Positions 48,474 to 57,721 are shown, counted from the first letter of the stretch. The stretch: 64,000 bases of DNA from CAVURS01 sp963795385 (GCA_963795385.1 CAWCHK010000011.1:62001-126000), one strand, 5' to 3'. A program made the numbers and translations. Notes: a model not told the origin generated them from the letters alone.

Positions 48474-49112
48474 TCAGAGCTCGGGGTCGATGGCGGGCAC
48501 GAAGTCGCGCAGGGTGTGACCACCGCGCAGGGTCTTGGTCGACAGGTAGCGCGCGTTCCCCTCTGACCGGTGCACCTCGGTGGGGACGTCCTGCGCGACC
48601 GCGATGCCCAGATCCAGCAGCTGGGCCCGCTTGTCGGGATTGTTGCTGAGCAGCGCGATGGTGCTCACTCCGAGCGCCCCGAGCATCTGGGCGGCGACGG
48701 TGTAGTCGCGCTCGTCCGCGTCGTGCCCGAGCGCGAGGTTCGCGTCGTACGTGTCCAGGCCCTGGTCTTGCAGGGCGTAGGCGTCGAGCTTGTCGTAGAG
48801 GCCGATCCCCCGGCCCTCCTGGCGCAGGTAGAGCAGGTAGCCGCCCGCCTCGGAGATGCGCTCGACGGCCTCGCGCAGCTGCGGGCCGCAGTCGCACCGC
48901 TCGCTGCCGAGCACGTCGCCGGTGAGGCACTCGCTGTGCGGGCGGACGAGGGGGAGCCGGCCGGGCTGGCCCAGCCCGATCGCCAGATGCTCGCGCCCGT
49001 CGACCAGCCCTCGGAAGGTGATCAGCCGGGCCGGCGTGACGAGGTCCCCGAAGCGCAGGGTCACGACGACCTCGCGACGGACCCGAGCGGGTGGAATCTG
49101 CCTGCTGCTCAT
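48474..49112 (-). CDS. ribA: GTP cyclohydrolase II
   Basis: 212 residues from ATG 49112. The zinc cysteines are in SECLTGDVLGSERCDCG (C-x10-C-x-C) and the catalytic YLRQEGRGIGLYDKLDAY follows. It opens GTP and releases formate and pyrophosphate to give the diaminopyrimidine precursor of flavins and related compounds. There is no fused RibB domain. Its start overlaps the reductase stop (ATGA). In place of the usual DTVEAN it has DTYDAN, so it may be a paralogue dedicated to this cluster and not to riboflavin. Confidence 0.92.
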   Translation of the reverse strand: MSSRQIPPARVRREVVVTLRFGDLVTPARLITFRGLVDGREHLAIGLGQPGRLPLVRPHSECLTGDVLGSERCDCGPQLREAVERISEAGGYLLYLRQEGRGIGLYDKLDAYALQDQGLDTYDANLALGHDADERDYTVAAQMLGALGVSTIALLSNNPDKRAQLLDLGIAVAQDVPTEVHRSEGNARYLSTKTLRGGHTLRDFVPAIDPEL

Positions 49113-49801
49113 ACGTTTCCGTACCGCGTCGAGAGGGCGTAGCGCAACAGGACGACGTCGCCGATGTGGTGCACCTCGGCCAGGGTGGCGCGGCGCTGCG
49201 CGGTCCACGGGAAGTCGCCGGGCTGCACGAACCGGCTGGCCCGCGGGTCGCCGACGAAGAGCGGTGCGACGACCAGGTCCAGCTGGTCGGCCAGGCCGCC
49301 GGTCAGGAACTGCGTGTTGACCGTGCCGCCGCCCTCGACCATCAGCCGGTTGACGCCTCGCGCCGAGAGGTCCTCGACGACCCGCTCGAGGTCGACGTCG
49401 GGCCCGGCGGCGACGACGGTGGCGCGCGCGCCGAGGCGGCGCTGCAGTCCGGGCGCGACCGCGCTCGGGCAGTAGACCAGCTTGTCGCCGTCGCCGGTCG
49501 CGAAGCACTGTGCGCCGGGGTCCAGCCGGCCGGACCGGGTCAGCGTGACCTTCGTCGGCGAGGCACCCAGGCCCCGAGCCCGCCGGTCCGCGCGCCGGCG
49601 GGATGACCGGATCTCGAGCCTCGGGTCGTCGTTGCGGATCGTGGTGGCCCCCACCAGGATCGCGTCGCACCCGGCGCGCACCCCGTCGACGCGGTCGAAG
49701 TCGGCGTCGTTGGACAGGGCCAGCCGCCGTACGCCGGGGTCGTCGAGGTAGCCGTCGAGGGACATGCCGCAGCTCAGCACGGTGTAGGGGCGGTCAGCCA
49801 T
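49109..49801 (-). CDS. RibD C-terminal domain reductase (pyrimidine reductase/DHFR-like)
   Basis: 230 residues. The pattern VLSCGMSLDGYLDD, GCDAILVGATTIRNDDPRL and RLMVEGGGTVNTQFL is that of the RibD reductase half. It would reduce the ribosyl side chain of the RibA product, or a related pyrimidine or pterin, with NADPH. The deaminase half of RibD is absent. It overlaps ribA by four bases and the upstream membrane gene by eight, so all are coupled. Confidence 0.9.
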   Translation of the reverse strand: MADRPYTVLSCGMSLDGYLDDPGVRRLALSNDADFDRVDGVRAGCDAILVGATTIRNDDPRLEIRSSRRRADRRARGLGASPTKVTLTRSGRLDPGAQCFATGDGDKLVYCPSAVAPGLQRRLGARATVVAAGPDVDLERVVEDLSARGVNRLMVEGGGTVNTQFLTGGLADQLDLVVAPLFVGDPRASRFVQPGDFPWTAQRRATLAEVHHIGDVVLLRYALSTRYGNV

Positions 49802-50884
49802 GCGCGCTCACTCCCGCTCCGAGCCTCGGTTCCGGTAGTCGCCCCGATCCTGCCCCAGCTCCCGCTCCGGCACCCGCCAGAACTGCGGTGGGCCGGTCGG
49901 CGACCGGCGCCGTAGGTGCCGCAGGTGCCGCGTCCTGCGCCGACGACGGCCGGCGACGCCACGAGCGGAAGAGGATGACTGCGCCGGGCAGCGTCGCCAC
50001 GAGGCTCAGGACGCCGTAGACCGTGGCGGTCGCGACGCCCTGGGTCGCCCCGAGCCCGGCGGCCGCGAAGGCCCACGCCGCCACGCCCTCGCGCGGGCCC
50101 CAGCCGCCGATGCTGGACGGCACGGTCATGGCGAGAAGGACGAGCATGCCCAAGGGGATCAGGCTGCGGATCGAGGCCGACGAGCCCTCCGCGCGGGCCG
50201 CGACCAGGAACACCCCCAGATGACCGGCGACCACGACCGCCGAGGCCGCGAACACCGCCGGCCAGGTCCGCTTGGTCAGCAGGCTCCGGCGTACGTCGTC
50301 GCGCACCGTGCGGGCCAGCCGGGCCGGCCACGACCGCCCGCGCGAGGGCAGCGCGACGACGACCAGCGTCAGCATCACGCCGACCGCGACGACCGCGCCC
50401 GCGACCGCCGCGAGGGCCGGCCGGACGGGGGACGGCAGGACGACCAGCGTCACGATCGCCAGGACCACCTGGACCGCCTGACCGGCCGCCCGGTCCCACA
50501 CCACGGTGCGCAGGCCGGCCGGGACGTCGCGCGCCGAGGCGCCTTGGCGGACGCCCCGGTGGACGTCGCCGAGGACGCCACCCGGCAGCGTGCCGTTGAG
50601 GAACTGCGACCGGTAGTACGACGAGATCGCACTCGCCAGCGGGATCTCCAGGCCCAGCCCGCGGGCGATCAGCCGCCACCGCCAGGCCGAGACGACGGTG
50701 GTGACGGCCGTGATGGCCAGCGCGGCCGCGATCGAGACGGCATCGACCCGGCGGAGCCCGTCGACGAACGGCCCGGCTCCGAGCCGCGTGACGAGGACGG
50801 CCAGCACCGCCGCGCCGCCCCCCAGGCGTCCCCACTGCCAGAGGCGCCGCCGCGTCCCGGGCTCGATCCCGTCCCACCAGCTCA
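49794..50884 (-). CDS. Lysylphosphatidylglycerol synthase TM region/YbhN family membrane protein
   Basis: 363 residues from ATG 50884. About eight membrane helices and the family motifs AWRWRLIARGLGL, YYRSQFLNGTLPGGVLGDVHRG and VPSSIGGWGPREGVAAW. Proteins of this family are flippase-like or act on lipid-linked substrates. Next to a glycosyltransferase, it suggests that the product is lipid-linked and crosses the membrane. The C-terminus is a Gly/Ala and Pro-rich tail. Confidence 0.9.
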
Positions 50885-50938
50885 TACCAGGGGTACGCGC
50901 GCAGGCTCCAGCCGGTTCACCCGGCCCTCCGGCCGAGC

Positions 50939-52012
50939 TCAGGGGTGCGCGCATGCCGTCGCCAGGCCGGTCACCGCCCCCGACACGACGGCGACGGTCT
51001 GCTGCCATCCGCCGAGGTGGTCGCGACGGCTCCGGGCCGCCGACCGCAGCTCCTCGCGCCGGGCGCCGTCGTCCAGCCAGGTCGCGATGGCCGCGGCCAG
51101 GGCGGCGGGGTCGTCGGGCGGGACCAGCGCTCCGGGAGACCGACCGTTGGCGGCCACGCCCAGCGCCTCCGGGACGCCGCCGACCGCCGTCGCGATCACG
51201 GGTAGGCCGCGGGCCAGCGCCTCGGTGACGACCATGCCGTAGCTCTCCTGGCGCGATGCGAGCAGGACCACGTCGGCCCCGGCGTAGGCGCGGTCCAGGG
51301 CCGCACCGGCGAGCGGGCCGGCGAAGCGCACCCGGTCGGCGATCCCGGCGGCGGCCAGCGCGCGGCGTTGCTCGGCGACGAAGCCCGGCTCGCGATCCAG
51401 CGCGCCGGCGCACACGCAGGACCAGGGTGTGGCCGTGAGGCCGGCCAGGCGCGCGAGGGCGGCGACGAGGAGGTCGTGCCCCTTCAGCCGGCTGACCGCG
51501 GCCACGCAGAGCAGGGCGCCACCGCCGGCCGTGCCCGGGGCCAGCTCGGCCGGCGCGGCACCGGGCGGCGCGACCAGCACCGAGCCCGCGGCGAGTCCCT
51601 GCACCCGCTCCAGCTCCCCGGCGGTCACGTGGCTGGTCGCGACGACCAGCCGCGCGGCGTGCAGGACGGCTGCGGGTGGGCCGCCAGGCGGTCCGGACAT
51701 GTGCACGAGCGCCACCTGTCGCAGCCGGTCCGCGTGGCCGAGCAGCGCGGCCGCGGCGGCCGTGCCGAGCAGCCCGTCGACCAGGACGACCCGGCCGTCC
51801 GCGATGCTCGTGAGGGCGGCCTCGACGGAGCGCGCGACGTCGGGCCCGGCATCCGGCCAGGCGTTCGGCACCTCGTGCACGACGACGCTCCAGCCGAGCC
51901 CGGCCAGGCCGGCGACCAGCTCGGCGTCGTAGCGGTTGCCGCCGCTGGCCCGGAGCGGGTCGCCGTAGCCTGCCGGGAGGAGCAGGTGGACGACCCGTGC
52001 GCTGTCGGTCAC
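50939..52012 (-). CDS. Glycosyltransferase family 4 protein
   Basis: 357 residues with a GT-B fold: N-terminal PAGYGDPLRASGGNRYDAELV and C-terminal VSRLKGHDLLVAAL and LLASRQESYGMVVTEALARG, where the Glu of the EX7E motif binds the sugar nucleotide. It should transfer a sugar to the product of this cluster. GTG 52012 overlaps the stop of the PTPS-like gene (GTGA). Confidence 0.9.
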   Translation of the reverse strand: MTDSARVVHLLLPAGYGDPLRASGGNRYDAELVAGLAGLGWSVVVHEVPNAWPDAGPDVARSVEAALTSIADGRVVLVDGLLGTAAAAALLGHADRLRQVALVHMSGPPGGPPAAVLHAARLVVATSHVTAGELERVQGLAAGSVLVAPPGAAPAELAPGTAGGGALLCVAAVSRLKGHDLLVAALARLAGLTATPWSCVCAGALDREPGFVAEQRRALAAAGIADRVRFAGPLAGAALDRAYAGADVVLLASRQESYGMVVTEALARGLPVIATAVGGVPEALGVAANGRSPGALVPPDDPAALAAAIATWLDDGARREELRSAARSRRDHLGGWQQTVAVVSGAVTGLATACAHP

Positions 52013-52407
52013 AGGGCGCGCTCGTACGCCGCCCAGGCGACGTGTGACTCGTGCAGGGTGACGACGATCCCGGCCAGCTCCCGGGCCGCGTCGCCGAGGT
52101 CGCCGGCGTGCACGCGGTCGGCCAGCCGGTCGGCGATCGTGCGGGCCAGCAGCTCCGTCGTGGTGTTCACCCCCGCGAACTCCGGCACGTCGTCGAGGTT
52201 GCGGTAGTTGAGGTCGGTGAGGATCGCGTGCAGCTGCTCGGTGGCCCGGCCGATGTCCACGACGATGCCGTCGGAGTCCACCGCCTCACCTCTGAACGTC
52301 GCGTCGACGAGGTAGGTCGCACCGTGCAGCCGCTGGGCCGGACCGAACACCTCGCCGCGCAGGCTGTGCGCGATCATCACGGACTCGCGCACCGTCACGC
52401 TGAACAT
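52009..52407 (-). CDS. 6-pyruvoyltetrahydropterin synthase/QueD-fold protein, altered metal site
   Basis: 132 residues from ATG 52407. His14 (MIAHSLRG) and His28 (LHGATY) align with two zinc ligands of PTPS, but the third His of the HGH motif is Ala30, and the catalytic Cys upstream of it is absent (GPAQR). The pterin-binding motifs are kept as NTTTELLA and TLHESH (Glu120). The fold assignment is firm, the chemistry is not: it may act on a pyrimidine or pterin from the RibA/RibD pair. It lies six bases after the dehydrogenase gene. Confidence 0.85.
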   Translation of the reverse strand: MFSVTVRESVMIAHSLRGEVFGPAQRLHGATYLVDATFRGEAVDSDGIVVDIGRATEQLHAILTDLNYRNLDDVPEFAGVNTTTELLARTIADRLADRVHAGDLGDAARELAGIVVTLHESHVAWAAYERAL

Positions 52408-52412
52408 GCGAC

Positions 52413-53387
52413 TCACTCCTCGTCGTAGCTGATGGTGTGGCACAGGCCGTCCATCGAGGTGACCCGGGCCATCGTCGCGGGCAGGTCGGCGAACGGCGAG
52501 GACCCGGTCAGCAGAGCATCGAAGGCGTTGTCGCGCAACAGCTCCAGCGCCAGCGCGAGCCGGTCCTGAGTGGTCCGGCGGATTCGGCGGGCCGGCGCCA
52601 CCGCCCCCACCTGGCTGGCCCGGATGGTGAGCCGGCGCTGGTGGAACGCCTCGCCCAACGACAGGGTGACCGGCGCGTCGCCGTACCAGCTGAGGTCGAC
52701 CACGGTGGCGTCAGGAGCGAGCAGGTCGAGCGAGAGCTGCAGGCCGGCCGCACTGGCGCTGGCGTGGAAGACCAGGTCGAGCTCGCGGGGCGCGTCCTCG
52801 GGCCGGGCGAACCCGGTCCCGAGCCGGGGGGCCAGCCCGGCCCGGGCCGGGTTCGGGTCCACGAGGGTCACGGACACTCCCGGGATCTGGGCGAGCAGCC
52901 GCCCGACCGACGCGCCGACCATCCCCGCGCCGACGACCGCGACCCGGTCGCCGACCAGAGGAGCGCTGTCCCACAACGCATTCACGGCCGTCTCCACCGT
53001 GCCGGCCAGGACCGCCCGCCGGGCGGGTACACCGTCGGGGACCACCGTGACCGCCGAGGCGGGCACGACGTAGCGCGACTGGTGGGGGTAGAGGCAGAAG
53101 ACTGTGCGCCCCAGCAGACCGGGCGGCCCGGACTCGACCACACCGACGTTGAGGTAGCCGTACTTCACCGGTCCGGGGAAGTCGCCCTCCTGGTGGGGCG
53201 CCCTCATCGCCTGGCGTTGGCTCTCCGGGACGCCGCCGCGGAAGACGAGGGCCTCCGTGCCACGACTGATGCCCGAGAAGACCGTGCGGACAACGACATC
53301 CGCCGGGCCGGGGTCGGCGAGGCCGGCCGGGCGAAGCTCGCCCTCGCCCGGCGCCCGGACCCAGAAGGCGCGCGCGTTCACCGCCAC
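52413..53387 (-). CDS. Zinc-type alcohol dehydrogenase-like protein
   Basis: 324 residues starting at GTG 53387 or 53381, after GAGGAGGAGGG. The fold is that of medium-chain dehydrogenases: SGISRGTEALVFRGG, GYLNVGVVESGPPGL and the Rossmann RVAVVGAGMVGASVGRLLAQ. The classic catalytic zinc Cys is replaced by Ser (SGIS), as in the sorbitol-dehydrogenase-like proteins that accompany PTPS genes. It opens the six-gene operon and is divergent from the CDP-alcohol phosphotransferase gene. Confidence 0.87.
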   Translation of the reverse strand: MAVNARAFWVRAPGEGELRPAGLADPGPADVVVRTVFSGISRGTEALVFRGGVPESQRQAMRAPHQEGDFPGPVKYGYLNVGVVESGPPGLLGRTVFCLYPHQSRYVVPASAVTVVPDGVPARRAVLAGTVETAVNALWDSAPLVGDRVAVVGAGMVGASVGRLLAQIPGVSVTLVDPNPARAGLAPRLGTGFARPEDAPRELDLVFHASASAAGLQLSLDLLAPDATVVDLSWYGDAPVTLSLGEAFHQRRLTIRASQVGAVAPARRIRRTTQDRLALALELLRDNAFDALLTGSSPFADLPATMARVTSMDGLCHTISYDEE

Positions 53388-53440
53388 AGTGGGGTGCCCT
53401 CCTCCTCGGTGAACGCCGGCCGCCGCCAGGGCGTAGGACG

Positions 53441-55792
53441 ATGTATACCCCCAGGTTCGGAGGCATGGTGCGATCCGTTCGGGCGCGTTTGCTCCCAGGT
53501 CTCGTCGGTGCGACGGCTGTGCTCGTCGCGCTCGAGGTCACCGTCGGCCTGGGACCGGCCGGTTGGGCGGCAGGCGTGGCGTGCGACGCGGCGATCCTGG
53601 GCCTCTTCGGTCGAGCCCTCGCGCGCTCGGGTCCGCTGCAGGCCCGGCCGGCGGACCAGGTCACCTTGGCCCGGTCCGCCCTCGTCGGCGGCGTCGCAGC
53701 GCTCGTCGCGGACTCCTTCTCGAGACCGGTCGACGTGACCGTCCTGGTCGGGCTGGCCGCGGTGGCCCTGGTCCTGGACGGCGTGGACGGCTGGCTGGCC
53801 CGGCGTACCCGCACGGTCTCCGCGCTCGGCGCGCGCTTCGACCTGGAGGTCGACGCGCTCCTGATCCTGACCCTCAGCGGGTACGCCGCCCGGAGCCTGG
53901 GCGCGTGGGTGCTGCTCATCGGGGCGGCGCGCTACCTGCTGCTCGTCGCCGGGTGGATCTGGCCGTGGCTCCGGCAGCCGACGCCCCCGCGCTACTGGGC
54001 CAAGGTCGTCGCCGCGACCCAGGGCGTGGTCCTGACCGTGGTGGCCGCCGGCGTCCTGGCCCACCGGGTCGAGCTGGTCGTGACCGCGGCGGCGCTCCTG
54101 CTGCTGGCCGAGTCGTTCGGGCACCAGGTGGTGTGGCTCGCGCGGGCGCGGTTCCCGCGGCACGACCCGGTGGCTCAGGGCCTCACCGTCGCAGCGGTGG
54201 CGCTGGTCTGGCTGGCCCTGGCCTGGCCGGACCGGCTGGAGCGGCTCACGCCCGCAACCTTCGTCCAGATCCCGGTCGAGGGTCTGGTCCTCGTGGCGGC
54301 CGCGCTGCTGCTGCCGGCCCGGGCGCGGCAGGTGGTGGCCGCGCTGGCCGGTGCGGCACTGGGGATCCTCGTGCTCTTGAAGGCTCTCGACATGGGCTAC
54401 TACGCCGAGCTGGACCGGCCCTTCAACCCGGTGATCGAGTGGAGCAGCCTCGGCCCAGCGGTCGGCGTGCTGCGCGACTCGGTGGGATCCGCGCGCGCGT
54501 ACTCCGAGGTCGGCGGCGCGGTGCTGCTCGCCGTCGCCGTCGTCGCCCTGCTGTCGTTTGCGACGCTGCGGGTCGCCCGGCTGGGAGCCACCCACCGGCG
54601 CAGCTCGATCCGGGCCTTGGGCGCGCTGGCCCTGGTGTGGGCCGCGAGCGCGACGATCGGGATCGACGTCGCACCGCACACCCCCGTCGCGTCGGGATCC
54701 ACGACCGGCTTCGCCGCGACCGAGGTTCGCAACATCGCTGCGGCGTCACGTGATCGGGCGGCGTTCCCGGTGCAGCTCGCGTCCCCTGACCCCCACCGGC
54801 AGACGGCCACGGCGAACCTGCTGACCGGCCTGCGCGGCAAGGACGTCATCGTCGCGTTCGTCGAGAGCTACGGGCAGACCGCCGTCCAGGGGTCGAGCTT
54901 CGCACCCGGCGTGGTGTCGGTCCTGGACCGCGGGACGAGGGCCCTCGATGCGGCCGGCTACTCCTCGCGCAGTGCCTTCCTCACGTCGCCGACCTTCGGC
55001 GGCCTGAGCTGGCTGGCCCACTCGACGTTGCAGTCCGGGCTGTGGATCGACAACCAGCAGCGCTACAACCAGCTGGTCAAGAGCAACCGCTACACCCTCA
55101 GCGACGCGTTCAAGCAGGCCGGCTGGCGGACCGTCGCCGACGACCCGTCGGACGGCGGCCCGTGGCCGGAGGGCACGTCGTTCTACCACTACGACCACGT
55201 CTACAACGCCGTCAACACGGGGTACCAGGGCCCGCGCTTCTCCTACGCGACGATGCCGGATCAGTTCACGCTCAAGGCCTTTCAGCAGCGCGAGCTCGCT
55301 CCCGGCCACGCACCCGTGATGGCCGAGATCGACCTGGTCTCGTCCCACTACCCCTGGACGCCGCTGCCGCGGCTCGTCGACTGGAACGCCGTCGGGGATG
55401 GTTCGATCTACGACCCGATGCCCGCACAGGGGCCGACCGTGGCGCAGCTCTATACGAGCTACGACAAGGTGCGGGCGTCGTACGGCCGGTCGATCCAGTA
55501 CTCGATCCAGTCGCTGGTCTCGTTCGTGCAGAACGCCCACGACGACAACCTGGTCCTCGTCCTGCTCGGCGACCACCAGCCGGCCCCGAAGGTCAGCGGG
55601 GCGGCTGCGACGCATGACGTGCCGATCTCGATCGTCACCCGCGACGCGTCGGTCCTCGACCGCGTCTCGGCCTGGGACTGGCAGCCCGGCCTGCGGCCCG
55701 GTGCGGACGCACCGACCTGGCCGATGGACGCCTTCCGGGACCGCTTCCTCGACACCTTCGCGACCAGGCCGACCACGCTGGCCGGGAAGTGA
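53441..55792 (+). CDS. CDP-alcohol phosphatidyltransferase fused to sulfatase-like domain
   Basis: 783 residues. The N-terminal part (about 60-205) has the complete CDP-alcohol phosphotransferase signature D-x2-DG-x2-AR-x8-G-x3-D-x3-D with Asp113, Asp116, Gly130, Asp134 and Asp138. Further membrane helices run to about 420. From residue 464 a sulfatase/alkaline-phosphatase-fold domain follows (VIVAFVESYGQTAV, EIDLVSSHYPWTPL, VLLGDHQPAP), as in lipoteichoic-acid synthase-like enzymes. It could both build and modify a phospholipid-type head group outside the membrane. The start may be ATG 53441 or 53465. Confidence 0.88.
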   Translation: MYTPRFGGMVRSVRARLLPGLVGATAVLVALEVTVGLGPAGWAAGVACDAAILGLFGRALARSGPLQARPADQVTLARSALVGGVAALVADSFSRPVDVTVLVGLAAVALVLDGVDGWLARRTRTVSALGARFDLEVDALLILTLSGYAARSLGAWVLLIGAARYLLLVAGWIWPWLRQPTPPRYWAKVVAATQGVVLTVVAAGVLAHRVELVVTAAALLLLAESFGHQVVWLARARFPRHDPVAQGLTVAAVALVWLALAWPDRLERLTPATFVQIPVEGLVLVAAALLLPARARQVVAALAGAALGILVLLKALDMGYYAELDRPFNPVIEWSSLGPAVGVLRDSVGSARAYSEVGGAVLLAVAVVALLSFATLRVARLGATHRRSSIRALGALALVWAASATIGIDVAPHTPVASGSTTGFAATEVRNIAAASRDRAAFPVQLASPDPHRQTATANLLTGLRGKDVIVAFVESYGQTAVQGSSFAPGVVSVLDRGTRALDAAGYSSRSAFLTSPTFGGLSWLAHSTLQSGLWIDNQQRYNQLVKSNRYTLSDAFKQAGWRTVADDPSDGGPWPEGTSFYHYDHVYNAVNTGYQGPRFSYATMPDQFTLKAFQQRELAPGHAPVMAEIDLVSSHYPWTPLPRLVDWNAVGDGSIYDPMPAQGPTVAQLYTSYDKVRASYGRSIQYSIQSLVSFVQNAHDDNLVLVLLGDHQPAPKVSGAAATHDVPISIVTRDASVLDRVSAWDWQPGLRPGADAPTWPMDAFRDRFLDTFATRPTTLAGK

Positions 55793-55801
55793 CGGCGAGA
55801 T

Positions 55802-57124
55802 CTACGCCCGCTCCGACGACACCGACTCCTCAGGCGTCAGGGACAGCACCGGCTCGCCGGTCGCGGCCAGCTGCTCGATCAGCCGCGACCCCGTGCCCGG
55901 GGCGTCGCTCGCCGCGATGTCGGCGGCGATCCGCCCGGCCGCGGCCCGATAGGCCGGGTCGTCGAGCACCTCGCGCAGGCCGGCGCGAATCGAGGCCGCC
56001 GACGGCCTCGCCTCCCGGACCCGCACGCCGGCACCGGACCAGGCCACGCGCGCGGCGACCTCCGGCTTGTCCTCGGTCGCACCCGACACGACGATCGGCA
56101 CTCCGTGGGACAGCGCGAGCTGCACGCCGCCGTACCCGCCGTTGGTGATGTACGCCGAGACGTGCGGCATCAGGGTCGTGAAGGGCACGTACGACTCCAG
56201 CCGGACGTTGCCCGGCAGCGGCCCGAGGCGCGGCGACCCGCCTCCGGTCGTGGCGATCACGAGGACGTCCTCGCCCGCGAGCGCCTCGAAGGCCGGGGCG
56301 AAGAGCAGGTCGTCCTCGTTGCGGACCGTGCCCTGGGTCACCAGCACCACCGGCCGGCCCTCCTGGAGCTCGGGCCACCAGGCCGGCGGCGTGAAGTCGG
56401 CCGGTGGCTCCGGCAGCAGCGGCCCGATGAAGTGCAGCTGCGCAGGGATGTCCGAGCGCGGGTACTCGAAGGATCGCGTGCAGTCCTGCAGGTAGAGGTA
56501 GGGCGAGAGGAACGAGTCCAGGACCGCCTGCCCCCGGCGCGGCAGCCCGACCCGCTCGCGGGCGTCGTCGAGGTGCTGGTTGACGGAGCGGAACAGCACC
56601 TTGCGGTGGACGGCGTTCATCGCGGCGTTGCGCAGCCGGCCGGCCGGCCCGGACTTGGGCATGAGGGCCGGCCCGAAGGGTGCCGTGTCGCGGCTGTAGA
56701 GGCCGTACATCGTGGTGGCGATGTTGGCGCTCGGAGGGCCGCCCCGCTCCGCCAGCCAGCGGTCGGCGATGACCAGCCCGTTGGCGACGACGACGTCCGC
56801 GTCGAACGTCTCGAGGATCCGCTCGAGGTCAGCGAGCGTGTCCGGGGCGGCGTCGATGAACAGGTGCCGGAACGCCGTACGGACCTGGTCGAGCCCGGTC
56901 AGGTCGCGCAGCTGCGGGACCTGGTCGTGAGGGTTGACCAGGCTCCAGTCGGCCCGGTGGGTGATGGGGGCGTGCCGGGCCCCGGTGGCTTCGACGGCCG
57001 GGGCGAACCCGGCGCCGGTGTACCAGACGACCTCGTTGCCTCGGTCGACGAGACGGCGGGTGAGCGTGGCCACGGGGTTCACGTGCCCGGGGACGGGGGT
57101 GGTGGCCACGAGGATGCGAGCCAT
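55802..57124 (-). CDS. Glycosyltransferase family 1 (UGT/MGT type)
   Basis: 440 residues from ATG 57124. The N-terminal MARILVATTPVPGHVNPVATL and the C-terminal sugar-nucleotide loop around SAYITNGGYGGVQLALSHGVP match macrolide-type UGTs that glycosylate small hydrophobic acceptors. It is soluble. With the downstream TetR operator region and a SnoaL-like neighbour it forms a small, inducible unit, perhaps for modification of a xenobiotic or antibiotic. Confidence 0.92.
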   Translation of the reverse strand: MARILVATTPVPGHVNPVATLTRRLVDRGNEVVWYTGAGFAPAVEATGARHAPITHRADWSLVNPHDQVPQLRDLTGLDQVRTAFRHLFIDAAPDTLADLERILETFDADVVVANGLVIADRWLAERGGPPSANIATTMYGLYSRDTAPFGPALMPKSGPAGRLRNAAMNAVHRKVLFRSVNQHLDDARERVGLPRRGQAVLDSFLSPYLYLQDCTRSFEYPRSDIPAQLHFIGPLLPEPPADFTPPAWWPELQEGRPVVLVTQGTVRNEDDLLFAPAFEALAGEDVLVIATTGGGSPRLGPLPGNVRLESYVPFTTLMPHVSAYITNGGYGGVQLALSHGVPIVVSGATEDKPEVAARVAWSGAGVRVREARPSAASIRAGLREVLDDPAYRAAAGRIAADIAASDAPGTGSRLIEQLAATGEPVLSLTPEESVSSERA

Positions 57125-57192
57125 GGTGCGGGTCCTGCCTTTCGGTGGTGGTGCGACGGTGGGGGTTGAGGTTTTGGCTGCGGGTGGGTGGG

Positions 57193-57651
57193 TCAACGGG
57201 GTGGGGCGAGCCGCTCGAGCAGGCCGCTCTGGGCGAGCACGGCGAACCGGTCCGGAACGCCCCAGTGCTCGACGATCCGGCCGTCGACGACGCGGGCCTG
57301 GTCGAACACCAGGAAGTCCAGCGGTCGGCCGCTCGGCGGGCCGAAGAACGACCCGCTCACCGTCCCGCGAGCGCGGGCGCGGACCCAGATCGTGTCGCCC
57401 GACTCGACGGCGTCCTCGATGGTGAAGACGAGATCGGGGAAGCTCGCGTGGACGTCGCGCACCGCCGACTTCACGTGGGCGATCGCCTCGGCGCCGGAGC
57501 CGGCCAGCGAGAACTGGTGCTCGACCAGGTCGGGGCTGCAGAGCTCGTCGACGACGCGGTCGTCGCCGGTGGCGAAGCCCTCCTCGAACATGCGCTGCAG
57601 GACGACGTAGGCCACGGACCGCGTGGACGCCGGCGTGGTGAGTGAGGTCAT
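57193..57651 (-). CDS. SnoaL-like/ester cyclase family protein (NTF2 fold)
   Basis: 152 residues from ATG 57651, after GGAGGAT. The cone-shaped NTF2 fold is suggested by MFEEGFATGDDRVVDELCSPD, FPDLVFTIEDAVESGDTIW and FDQARVVDGRIVEHWGV. These proteins bind polyketides or small lipophilic molecules and may cyclise or hydrolyse them. It precedes the glycosyltransferase on the same strand and is divergent from the TetR gene. Confidence 0.88.
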   Translation of the reverse strand: MTSLTTPASTRSVAYVVLQRMFEEGFATGDDRVVDELCSPDLVEHQFSLAGSGAEAIAHVKSAVRDVHASFPDLVFTIEDAVESGDTIWVRARARGTVSGSFFGPPSGRPLDFLVFDQARVVDGRIVEHWGVPDRFAVLAQSGLLERLAPPR

Positions 57652-57706
57652 ACCATCCTCCGTACGGCCTCGACGTGCTGTCACACTCGAGGCCGGGTAG
57701 ATTGAT

Positions 57707-57721
57707 TCGAGTGATACTCGA
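57707..57721. promoter_or_regulatory. Palindromic TetR-type operator
   Basis: TCGAGTGATACTCGA is a 15-base palindrome (6-bp arms, GAT centre) in the 108-base divergent region. TTGATT at 57702 and TATAGT at 57727 may be the promoter of the TetR gene, though the 19-base spacing is long. Binding by the adjacent TetR protein is inferred. Confidence 0.6.
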
